DNA of 6,669 nucleotides. Source: an uncultured bacterium (GTDB taxonomy: Bacteria > Bacteroidota > Bacteroidia > Bacteroidales > Bacteroidaceae). The translations under genes and the position numbers were made by a program. This document shows positions 1 through 5,994 of this stretch, piece after piece. The stretch covers positions 1-6,669 of the forward strand of contig CAJMQV010000109.1 in NCBI GenBank assembly GCA_905215575.1, given 5' to 3'. The notes under the pieces were generated by a model. The model searched no databases. It saw only the letters and a list, made by a program, of their open reading frames with translations, and had not been told where the DNA came from. Numbering within the stretch: the first letter of the stretch is position 1; each line of letters starts with the position of its first letter.

Positions 1-2016
1 GGCGCGGGTGATGCCCGTATAAATCAGATTGCGTTGCAGCATCACATAGTGCGACATGAGTACCGGCATCACCACAATGGGATATTCCGAACCCTGCGAC
101 TTGTGAATTGTGGTGGCATAAGCCAGCGTCAGCTCGTCGAGTTCCGAATATTCGTACTCCACCAGCTTTCCGTCAAAATCCGCCAGCAGAGTGCGGTCGT
201 CCGTATCAATCTCCTGCACATAACCCAAATCTCCGTTGAACACTTCCTTGTCGTAGTTGTTGCGTATCTGCATCACACGGTCGCCCTGCCGGAAACTGTA
301 TCCGCCCCGGCTCAACGCTGTTTTCGAAGGATTCAATGCCTCCTGCAAAAGCATGTTCAGATTAGCGGCACCCACATGGCCCCGCTGCATGGGCGTAAGC
401 ACCTGAATCTTGTTCTGATCCATATGATAGGCCTTGGGCAGACGGTCGCGTACCAGACTCACAATGGTCTGTGCCACCTGCTCCGGGTCTTCCATCGGCA
501 TGAAAAAGAAGTCGCTGTCCGCTCCGTTGCTGACGTTCGGATAAAGTCCCCGGTTAATGGCATGGGCATTCATCACAATGCGGCTGGACTGTGCCTGACG
601 GAAAATACGTGTGAGCCGCACCACGGGAATACTCTCCGACTCAATGATGTCGCGCAGCACATTGCCGGCACCCACACTGGGCAACTGGTCAATATCACCC
701 ACCAGCACCAGACGCATGGAATTGGGCACCGCCTTCATCAGACTGTTCATCAGAATGATGTCTATCATCGAACACTCGTCTACAATCAGCGCATCGCCCT
801 CCAGCGGATTGTCCTCATTGCGTTTGTATCCGTCCATCGGATTGAACTCCAGCAGGCGGTGGATGGTCTTGGCTTCCATACCCGTAGCCTCGGTCATGCG
901 CTTGGCCGCACGTCCGGTAGGTGCCGCCAGCAGAATGCGGAGTCCTGCCGAGCGCAAAGAGGCGATAATCCCTTGCGTGGTGGTAGTCTTTCCGGTTCCG
1001 GGACCTCCCGTAAGCACCATCACTTTGGAGGACAGCGCCTGACGAATGGCTGCCAACTGCACTTCATCATAAGTAATGCCGCTCTGCGCGCTCAATTCCT
1101 CGGGACCGAAACAGCCGGTCACCTGCTGATTGCATGTGTCGGACAAAAGAGTCCGCAAACGGTTGGCCGTACCGCATTCCGCATAATAGAAAGGAGGCAG
1201 ATAAATGGCCTCGTCCTCCAGAATCACATCCTTGGTCGCAATCATGTCGGCCAGCGCACGGCGCACCGGTTCCTCCTCGGCCTCGAGCAGCGAACAGGCA
1301 GTCTTGACCAACTGTTCCTCCACGGCATACACATGTCCGTCGTTCGACAGCTGGCTCAGCGTATAGGCTATTCCGCTCCGGCAGCGGCGCAGATCATTCT
1401 TCTCATATCCCATCTTTCCGGCAATGGTATCGGCCGTCTTGAAACCGATGCCCCAGATGTCATCAGCCAATCGATAGGGATTGTCCTTCACCTGATTGAT
1501 GCTCTCCTTGCCGTATGCCCGGAATATCTTGGCGGCAAATGCCGTGCTCACACCGTAACTTTGCAGAAAGAGCATCACATTCTTGATCTCTTTCTGCCGC
1601 TCCCAACTCTCGTGGATTTTCTCCACCCGTTTGGTTCCGATACCGGGCACTTCGAGCAGACGCTCTATATCGGTTTCGATCACCTCTATCGTGTCCAGTC
1701 CGAACTGGCGAACAATGAGCTGGGCATACTTCGGACCAATACCTTTCACCAGTCCGCTTCCCAGGTACTTTTCAATGCCATAGAGAGTGGCGGGCATCAC
1801 TTCCTCCCAACTCTCCACCATGAACTGACCGCCGTATTTCTTGTCCATCTTCCAGTTGCCTTCGCAAAGCAGCACACTGCCCACGGGCACATCGAGCAAC
1901 GTACCTACCAAAGTTACCGGTTCGCGATAACCCTTTACCTGAGCTTTCATCACCGAATAACCGTTTTCGGGATTCTGATAGGTGATATGCTCTATGACAC
2001 AACGGATCTTTATCAT
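1..2016 (-). CDS. recD2: RecD2-type ATP-dependent DNA helicase (partial, C-terminus off the left edge)
   Basis: The reading frame starts at ATG 2016 and stays open for 672 codons to base 1. It reads as a superfamily 1B 5'-3' helicase of the RecD2/TraA-like family, a RecD relative that works without RecBC in DNA repair and recombination. The N-terminal part has three helix-hairpin-helix-like glycine motifs: GIGP at residues 92-95, VPGIG at 123-127 and WGIGFK at 188-193. The motor follows: Walker A GGPGTGKTT at 337-345 (Lys343), Walker B DE at 413-414, motif III GDIDQLP at 440-446, an RIFRQ motif at 470-474, HKSQGSE from 638 and motif VI YTGITRA at 666-672. Family members are usually about 720-750 residues, so roughly 50-80 residues are missing at the edge, with no sign of a broken gene. 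The start is supported by AAGGAG at 2030-2035, 13 bases away, and by a promoter at 2050-2081. No operon partner is visible upstream, where ftsH ends in a terminator. Confidence 0.95.
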   Translation of the reverse strand, partial: MIKIRCVIEHITYQNPENGYSVMKAQVKGYREPVTLVGTLLDVPVGSVLLCEGNWKMDKKYGGQFMVESWEEVMPATLYGIEKYLGSGLVKGIGPKYAQLIVRQFGLDTIEVIETDIERLLEVPGIGTKRVEKIHESWERQKEIKNVMLFLQSYGVSTAFAAKIFRAYGKESINQVKDNPYRLADDIWGIGFKTADTIAGKMGYEKNDLRRCRSGIAYTLSQLSNDGHVYAVEEQLVKTACSLLEAEEEPVRRALADMIATKDVILEDEAIYLPPFYYAECGTANRLRTLLSDTCNQQVTGCFGPEELSAQSGITYDEVQLAAIRQALSSKVMVLTGGPGTGKTTTTQGIIASLRSAGLRILLAAPTGRAAKRMTEATGMEAKTIHRLLEFNPMDGYKRNEDNPLEGDALIVDECSMIDIILMNSLMKAVPNSMRLVLVGDIDQLPSVGAGNVLRDIIESESIPVVRLTRIFRQAQSSRIVMNAHAINRGLYPNVSNGADSDFFFMPMEDPEQVAQTIVSLVRDRLPKAYHMDQNKIQVLTPMQRGHVGAANLNMLLQEALNPSKTALSRGGYSFRQGDRVMQIRNNYDKEVFNGDLGYVQEIDTDDRTLLADFDGKLVEYEYSELDELTLAYATTIHKSQGSEYPIVVMPVLMSHYVMLQRNLIYTGITRA

Positions 2017-2049
2017 CGTTATAATTTATCTCCTTCTTTTTGTTCTCCA

Positions 2050-2081
2050 CAAAATTAAGGCTTGTTTCGCTCTCAACCAAA
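2050..2081 (-). promoter_or_regulatory. Bacteroidetes-type promoter for recD2
   Basis: On the minus strand TAATTTTG (2050-2057) matches the Bacteroides -7 consensus TAnnTTTG exactly. A TTTG box (2078-2081) lies 20 bases upstream, the spacing expected for the -33 element. Transcription would start near 2043, giving a leader of about 27 bases that contains AAGGAG (2030-2035) before the ATG at 2016. The match to both boxes makes this the best-supported promoter in the window, but it is inferred from sequence only. Confidence 0.65.
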
Positions 2082-2256
2082 AAAGTAGTTTCTTTATGAA
2101 CGGAAAATCAAAAAATATCCGAAAAATGACACAACTCAAAGGAAATAAGAAACTCTGTCAGCATTGCCGCAAAAACATCATAACGATTTTTACATTTCGT
2201 CGGGACCACTTTTCAAAATGATCGGGACGCTTTTTCTATATGTTTTTTCCATCCAT
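2082..2256. other. AT-rich intergenic stretch without a gene
   Basis: This stretch between the recD2 promoter and the ftsH terminator has only short reading frames on either strand. The longest, on the plus strand from ATG 2097, gives 41 residues with a CQHC motif, but it has no promoter and no downstream partner, so I do not call it. The only structure seen is the short direct repeat at 2200-2236, entered separately. Confidence 0.5.
2200..2236. repeat. Two-copy 15-base direct repeat, 22-base period
   Basis: TCGGGACCACTTTTC (2200-2214) and TCGGGACGCTTTTTC (2222-2236) agree at 12 of 15 positions and start 22 bases apart, about two helical turns. They lie some 120 bases upstream of the recD2 promoter and just beyond the ftsH terminator on the minus strand. 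The spacing could suit a protein binding on one face of the DNA, but two short copies could also be chance or a remnant of a dispersed repeat. Confidence 0.35.
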
Positions 2257-2303
2257 AAAAATACCCTTCAACGGTTCATCGCATTGAACTGCTGAAGGGT
2301 ATT
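2257..2303 (-). terminator. Rho-independent terminator after ftsH
   Basis: An 11-base perfect stem pairs 2260-2270 with 2293-2303 (arm AATACCCTTCA). After one mismatch it continues through a C-G, a G-U and the 5-base pair GTTCA/TGAAC (2274-2278 with 2285-2289), closing on a 6-base loop. On the minus strand the hairpin begins 18 bases after the ftsH stop and is followed by five T (2257-2261). The other side carries an interrupted T tract on the plus strand, so it might also work in reverse, though no plus-strand gene approaches it. Confidence 0.85.
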
Positions 2304-2321
2304 CTTTTATCGGAAACGAAC

Positions 2322-4178
2322 CTACTGCGAAACCTGTCCCTGACGCAAAATCCGCATGAACTCCTCACCGGTGATAGTCTCCCGCTCCATCAGATAAGCG
2401 GCAGCCTGATGCATCACCTCCAGATGAGAGGAAATCAAATCACGGGCTTTCTGATGAGCTTCCTGAATCAGACGCAACACTTCGCGGTCGATGTCCGCAG
2501 CCGTTTCTCCCGAACAGGTCAGCGAGGTGTCGCCACCCAGATAGGCATTGTTCACAATTTCCAGTCCCATCATGTCGTAACGGTCACTCATTCCGTAGCG
2601 GGTGATCATGGCCCGTGCCAGACGCGTAGCCTGTTCGATATCATTAGAAGCTCCGGTGGTTACCGTATGCAGCACTACCTCTTCGGCCGCACGCCCTCCG
2701 GTGAAGGTCACAATCCGGTTGAACAGTGTGTCGCGATTCATCAGCAACTGTTCGCCTTCGTCCACCTGCATGGTATACCCCAAAGCGCCCGAAGTACGCG
2801 GTATGATGGTGATCTTGTGCACAGGCGCGGAGTTGGTCTGCAAGACAGCTACCAGTGCATGACCGATTTCGTGATAGGCCACAATCTTTTTCTCGTCAGC
2901 AGAAATAACCTTGTTCTTCTTCTGGGCTCCGGCAATCACGGTTTCCACGCTTTCCTCCAGATCAGCTGTCGTTACCAGACTGCGTCCCAAACGTACAGCA
3001 TGCAGAGCGGCCTCATTCACCATATTGGCCAATTCGGCTCCCGAAGAACCGGCAGTGGCTCTGGCTACAATATCCAGATCTATTTCCTCGTGTTTCACAT
3101 GAGTAAGGTGCACACGCAGGATGGCCTTCCGGCCTTCCAGATCGGGCAGTTCCATCTGGACGCGCCGGTCAAAGCGTCCGGGGCGCAACAGAGCCTTGTC
3201 CAGTGTTTCCGGACGGTTGGTAGCGGCCAGAATCACAACACCCTTGCGCCCGTCAAAACCATCCATCTCCGTAAGCAACTGGTTCAAGGTCTGTTCACGT
3301 TCATCATTCCCCGAGAAACCACTGTCACGCTTCTTTCCGATGGCATCAATCTCATCAATAAAAATGATGCAGGGTGCCTTTTCATTCGCTTGTTTGAAAA
3401 GATCACGCACCTTGGCCGCTCCCATCCCGACAAACATCTGGACAAACTCCGAACCGGATATGGCAAAAAACGGGACTTTGGCTTCACCAGCTACGGCACG
3501 GGCTATCAAGGTCTTTCCCGTACCCGGAGGGCCTACCAATAGAGCGCCCTTGGGAAGTGAAGCACCGATTTCGGCATATTTTTGAGGATGATGCAGAAAA
3601 TCCACAATCTCACGGAGCGTATCCTTGGCTTCGTCTTGTCCGGCCACATCGGCAAAGGTGGTCTTCACATCGGCATCGGCATAGATTTTGGCACCGCTGT
3701 TGCCGAAAGACATAAAATTGCCTCCCGAGCCGAGACGGTTCTGAAAGCTTTTACTAGCCTGTCTCCAGATCAGATAAAAGATAAGTCCCGGCAATACCCA
3801 CATCAACAGGAAATTAAGGATCGGAGAATTTTCCTGAGGCACAATCTCATTGAAGGCTATCTTTCCGTCGGCATTCGGGCTCTTGGCTTCCAGCAGGCGG
3901 TCCACCAGTTTCGGATCGTTAATCTCGCCAGTCTGATAGGTTCGGATCTCGCCATTTCCGTCTTGTGCGGTAAAGAATATCTGATTACTTTTGATCATGA
4001 CTTCCTTTACCCGGCCACTGTCCACCAAAGCGATAAAATTGCCATAGTCTGTGGTGACGATGCGCCCTTTTCCAAATCTGGGAAATACCAGACCGTTTAA
4101 AAACAAAACGATCAGAATACCCAGTAAAAAACCGTAATAAGGATTCGTTTTCCTTGCATTTTGTTTCTCTTTCTTCAT
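2322..4178 (-). CDS. ftsH: FtsH membrane ATP-dependent zinc metalloprotease, probable accessory paralogue
   Basis: This complete 618-residue protein has the full FtsH layout. An inner-membrane anchor has two transmembrane segments (about residues 14-33 and 119-138) around a periplasmic domain of about 85 residues. The AAA+ module carries Walker A GPPGTGKT at 216-223, pore loop FVG at 249-251, Walker B IIFIDEID at 271-278 and the second region of homology at 319-338 with arginine fingers R335 and R338. The M41 protease has HEIGH at 436-440 (zinc ligands H436 and H440, catalytic E437) and D513 in the conserved SNDIE as the likely third ligand. FtsH hexamers extract and degrade membrane and unstable cytosolic proteins. 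All key residues are present, so it should be active. Isoleucine replaces the usual alanine in HEAGH, the C-terminal tail is short, and the neighbours are not those of the housekeeping Bacteroidetes ftsH, so I infer a second copy. The start ATG 4178 gives a natural charged N-terminus before the first membrane segment; Shine-Dalgarno pairing is weak. Confidence 0.95.
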   Translation of the reverse strand: MKKEKQNARKTNPYYGFLLGILIVLFLNGLVFPRFGKGRIVTTDYGNFIALVDSGRVKEVMIKSNQIFFTAQDGNGEIRTYQTGEINDPKLVDRLLEAKSPNADGKIAFNEIVPQENSPILNFLLMWVLPGLIFYLIWRQASKSFQNRLGSGGNFMSFGNSGAKIYADADVKTTFADVAGQDEAKDTLREIVDFLHHPQKYAEIGASLPKGALLVGPPGTGKTLIARAVAGEAKVPFFAISGSEFVQMFVGMGAAKVRDLFKQANEKAPCIIFIDEIDAIGKKRDSGFSGNDEREQTLNQLLTEMDGFDGRKGVVILAATNRPETLDKALLRPGRFDRRVQMELPDLEGRKAILRVHLTHVKHEEIDLDIVARATAGSSGAELANMVNEAALHAVRLGRSLVTTADLEESVETVIAGAQKKNKVISADEKKIVAYHEIGHALVAVLQTNSAPVHKITIIPRTSGALGYTMQVDEGEQLLMNRDTLFNRIVTFTGGRAAEEVVLHTVTTGASNDIEQATRLARAMITRYGMSDRYDMMGLEIVNNAYLGGDTSLTCSGETAADIDREVLRLIQEAHQKARDLISSHLEVMHQAAAYLMERETITGEEFMRILRQGQVSQ

Positions 4179-4206
4179 ATACTATTCTTTATTTGAGAAT
4201 CAGGAA

Positions 4207-4214
4207 CAAAAATA
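4207..4214 (-). promoter_or_regulatory. Candidate -7 box for ftsH
   Basis: On the minus strand TATTTTTG matches the Bacteroides -7 consensus TAnnTTTG and lies 28 bases upstream of the ftsH start codon, leaving a short A-rich leader. No TTTG sits at the expected distance upstream, so the call rests on one box in AT-rich DNA, where such matches arise easily. Confidence 0.4.
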
Positions 4215-4280
4215 ACAATTCACCCCAAAGAAACGGTTGTCAAAAAGGAATGAAAAGTGTGCCAAATGTCCTATATTCCA

Positions 4281-4326
4281 GATACCCACAAAATGGTAAC
4301 AAAAACCGTAATCGGGGTATCGCCCC
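4281..4326. promoter_or_regulatory. Palindrome and overlapping inverted repeat in a divergent promoter region
   Basis: GGGGTATCGCCCC (4314-4326) has four-base GC arms around a five-base centre in otherwise AT-rich DNA. Its left part also forms a perfect 7-base inverted repeat with GATACCC (4281-4287), pairing with GGGTATC (4315-4321). The palindrome centre falls about 37 bases before the likely start of lipoprotein transcription, where the -33 box should be and where that box is missing. An operator or activator site is possible; transcribed on the minus strand, the arms could form alternative hairpins in a long ftsH leader. Confidence 0.4.
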
Positions 4327-4342
4327 ATTTCCGCTTTTTCGA

Positions 4343-4350
4343 TATGTTTG
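4343..4350 (+). promoter_or_regulatory. Candidate -7 box for the cyclophilin-like lipoprotein gene
   Basis: TATGTTTG is an exact match to the TAnnTTTG consensus and lies 44 bases upstream of ATG 4395. No TTTG box occurs about 20 bases upstream; the GGGGTATCGCCCC palindrome occupies that place. This might mean the promoter depends on a bound regulator, but that is inference. Confidence 0.5.
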
Positions 4351-4394
4351 CCGTATCAGAAAGAACGGTTTATGACATCAAAAACTAACGAACT

Positions 4395-5015
4395 ATGCCT
4401 ATGAAGAAAATTGCAATCTTTTTATGTATCCTCATGGCCTGCACTTCGCTGCCGGCATGTAGTCCTGCGGATGACGAACCGGTGCCACCTCCCAGTCAGG
4501 AAGAGCAGACAGGGAATGACTCAACGGATATATCAGACAACGAAGAAACACCACCGGAAGACAGTACTCCCGAAAATCCGGCACCCAATGACAGCATTCC
4601 AAATGAAAACCAACCCGAAGAAGACAATGATGAAAAAGGAGAAATTATGGAGAAGAACAAAATCAAACTGACCGTAAACGGCAAATCCTTTACGGCGACT
4701 TTAGAAGAGAACTCCTCGGCAGAAGCCTTGCGCCAGTTGCTTGAAAAAGGAGATCTGAGCATACGGATGAATGATTACGGAGATATGGAGAAAGTAGGTT
4801 CATTAGGCACGTCCCTGCCCCGCAACGACCGACAGACAACCACACAACCGGGTGATCTAATTCTCTACCTGGGAAATTCTTTCGTGATCTATTATGATAC
4901 AAATTCCTGGAACTTTACCCGTCTGGGACGACTGGACGGAGTTTCTACCCGTCAGGAAGTGTTGGAACTGCTGGGTGGAAAAGGGGACATAACAGTAACC
5001 CTTTCTGTCAAATAG
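4395..5015 (+). CDS. Putative lipoprotein with a cyclophilin-like C-terminal domain
   Basis: The 206-residue protein has three parts. Residues 1-22 form a signal peptide: Lys4-Lys5, a hydrophobic core and cysteine 22 after LPA. The LPAC box has an unusual proline, and LMAC ending at cysteine 16 is an alternative. Residues 23-84 form an acidic linker rich in Pro, Ser, Asn, Asp and Glu; the SPADDE just after cysteine 22 loosely resembles the acidic surface-export signal of Bacteroidetes lipoproteins. Residues 85-206 read as a small beta-rich cyclophilin-like domain (Cyclophil_like2 type) with the recognisable stretches KLTVNGKSF, DYGDMEK, GDLILYLGNSFVIYY and SWNFTRLGR. Such domains share the cyclophilin fold, but prolyl isomerase activity cannot be assumed. 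The probable location is an outer-membrane anchor with the domain held away by the linker. ATG 4401 is an equally good start; neither has a clear Shine-Dalgarno sequence. The gene is a single unit between its promoter box and the terminator at 5068-5123. Confidence 0.8.
   Translation: MPMKKIAIFLCILMACTSLPACSPADDEPVPPPSQEEQTGNDSTDISDNEETPPEDSTPENPAPNDSIPNENQPEEDNDEKGEIMEKNKIKLTVNGKSFTATLEENSSAEALRQLLEKGDLSIRMNDYGDMEKVGSLGTSLPRNDRQTTTQPGDLILYLGNSFVIYYDTNSWNFTRLGRLDGVSTRQEVLELLGGKGDITVTLSVK
4635..4649 (+). promoter_or_regulatory. Strong internal ribosome binding site and in-frame ATG
   Basis: AAAGGAG (4635-4641) lies five bases before an in-frame ATG (4647-4649, Met85), the best Shine-Dalgarno arrangement in the window and better than that of the gene's own start. 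Initiation here would give a 122-residue cyclophilin-like protein without signal peptide or linker. The position coincides with the linker-domain boundary. The site may be used, or may be a relic of a stand-alone gene to which a signal peptide and linker were added; the purine-rich Lys/Glu codons could also produce it by chance. Confidence 0.45.
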
Positions 5016-5067
5016 AACTTTGCCAAAAATTCATGTCTTGTCTTTGCTACTGTTAAAGTCACCCCTG

Positions 5068-5123
5068 CAAGGTCCTGATGCCATTCCGTCCCGGCGGAAA
5101 GGAGCAGGACCTTGATTTTTTTT
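5068..5123 (+). terminator. Strong Rho-independent terminator after the lipoprotein gene
   Basis: CAAGGTCCTG (5068-5077) pairs perfectly with CAGGACCTTG (5105-5114), and an inner stem TTCCG/CGGAA (5084-5088 with 5095-5099) extends the hairpin to a six-base loop. Eight T (5116-5123) follow on the plus strand. It begins 52 bases after the lipoprotein stop and separates that gene from the SDR-MATE unit. There is no A tract on the left side, so it acts in one direction. Confidence 0.92.
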
Positions 5124-5169
5124 AATGAAATAATCCCGAAAAACAAATTCCCGTTTGCCGAACATTTTG

Positions 5170-5177
5170 TACCTTTA
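5170..5177 (+). promoter_or_regulatory. Possible -7 box for the SDR-MATE unit
   Basis: TACCTTTA matches TAnnTTTG at all but the last fixed position and lies 41 bases before the SDR start. A TTTG at 5154-5157 is too close (12 bases) to be a normal -33 box. A promoter is expected here because a strong terminator lies just upstream, but the exact site is uncertain. Confidence 0.35.
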
Positions 5178-5192
5178 ACTGAAAATACAAGA

Positions 5193-5222
5193 ATGAACAA
5201 ACAACAAAAGGAAAGACAATGA
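5193..5222 (+). other. Nine-codon upstream reading frame overlapping the SDR start
   Basis: ATG 5193 opens a nine-codon frame (MNKQQKERQ) whose TGA stop at 5220-5222 overlaps the SDR ATG at 5219-5221 as ATGA. Such overlaps permit translational coupling. The frame has no Shine-Dalgarno sequence of its own, and A-rich leaders make short frames likely, so it may mean nothing. The AAAGGAAAG at 5207-5215 more simply serves the SDR start directly. Confidence 0.25.
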
Positions 5223-5980
5223 AAGGAAAACTGATTTTTATCACGGGAGCCACAAGCGGTATCGGTGAGGCTTGTGCCCGTAAATTTGCCGAAATGGGCA
5301 GCAATCTGATTCTGAACGGACGAAATATTGAAAAACTGGAAGGTCTGAAAGAGGAGCTTACCGCTCGGGGCGTGGAAGTGCTCACTCTGCCGTTTGATGT
5401 ACGCAACCGCGAGGAGATGCGCCGCGCCGTGGACTCATTGGAGGGGAAATGGCAACAGATTGACGTGCTGGTGAACAATGCCGGACTAGTGCTCGGCATG
5501 GACAAGGAACATGAAGGATCGCTCGACGAGTGGGACATCGTCATCGATACTAACATCAAAGCGCTACTGGCCATGACACGCATGATTGTGCCGGGCATGG
5601 TGGAGCGCCAGAGAGGACATATCATCAACATCGGTTCCATTGCCGGCGACGCGGCATATGCCGGAGGCAGTGTGTACTGCGCCACCAAGGCTGCCGTAAA
5701 AGCGCTTTCGGACGGACTGCGCATTGATCTGGTAGACACTCCGCTGCGCGTGACGAATGTCAAGCCGGGAATGGTGGAGACAAACTTCTCCGTAGTTCGC
5801 TTCCGTGGCGACAAGGACAAGGCCGATGCGGTCTACAACGGCATCCGTCCGCTCACCGGTGAAGATATTGCCGAGGTGGTGTACTATGCGGCTTCGGCAC
5901 CCGAACATGTGCAGATAGCCGAAGTGCTGGTTATGCCTACTTATCAGGCCACAGGCACCGTTTGTCACCGTCAGTTATAG
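5219..5980 (+). CDS. YdfG-type short-chain dehydrogenase/reductase (SDR)
   Basis: This complete 253-residue cytosolic oxidoreductase is a classical SDR. The Rossmann nucleotide-binding motif TGATSGIG spans residues 9-16, GR at 34-35 suggests NADP preference, FDV is at 59-61, NNAG at 86-89, and the active-site residues are N112, S140, Y153 and K157. The stretches GHIINIGSIAG (133-143), PGMVETNFSVVRF (183-195) and PLTGEDIAEV (211-220) are typical of the YdfG group, whose studied members reduce or oxidise 3-hydroxy acids and related compounds such as serine, allo-threonine or malonic semialdehyde. The substrate of this member cannot be told from sequence. The start ATG 5219 has an AAAGGAAAG leader. 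The gene is followed after 14 bases by the MATE transporter gene and is probably co-transcribed with it. Confidence 0.92.
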   Translation: MKGKLIFITGATSGIGEACARKFAEMGSNLILNGRNIEKLEGLKEELTARGVEVLTLPFDVRNREEMRRAVDSLEGKWQQIDVLVNNAGLVLGMDKEHEGSLDEWDIVIDTNIKALLAMTRMIVPGMVERQRGHIINIGSIAGDAAYAGGSVYCATKAAVKALSDGLRIDLVDTPLRVTNVKPGMVETNFSVVRFRGDKDKADAVYNGIRPLTGEDIAEVVYYAASAPEHVQIAEVLVMPTYQATGTVCHRQL

Positions 5981-5994
5981 TCGCACTCTGAATC

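Noticed and set aside
1..2016. Possible broken recD2
   Set aside because: The frame is intact to the left edge and stops within motif VI, so the missing C-terminus is a window boundary effect.
34..2058. A 674-residue open frame on the plus strand
   Set aside because: It lies in exact mirror register to recD2, its translation is His/Gln-rich with no recognisable domain, and the minus strand carries every helicase motif in order. It exists because recD2 avoids TTA, CTA and TCA codons.
1772..2080. A 102-residue minus-strand frame starting upstream of recD2
   Set aside because: It overlaps the start of recD2 in another frame, begins inside the promoter region and has no recognisable content; the recD2 frame explains the DNA.
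1982..2221. A 79-residue plus-strand frame, or 41 residues from ATG 2097, with a CQHC motif
   Set aside because: It starts inside recD2 on the opposite strand, has a low-complexity basic composition from AT-rich DNA, and no promoter box or convincing ribosome binding site. A two-cysteine motif alone is not enough.
2409..4100. Plus-strand frames of 377 and 172 residues opposite ftsH
   Set aside because: Both are in mirror register to ftsH, have no recognisable domain and no promoter or ribosome binding site. The opposite strand encodes a complete FtsH.
4411..4902. Overlapping frames of 70-88 residues within the lipoprotein gene on both strands
   Set aside because: They are out of frame with the signal peptide, linker and cyclophilin-like domain, which account for the whole region; none has a recognisable domain.
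5122..5968. Minus-strand frames of 232 and 134 residues opposite the SDR gene
   Set aside because: They are Ser/Arg- or His-rich shadow translations of a gene that has a full set of SDR motifs on the plus strand, and the longer one would run through the terminator.
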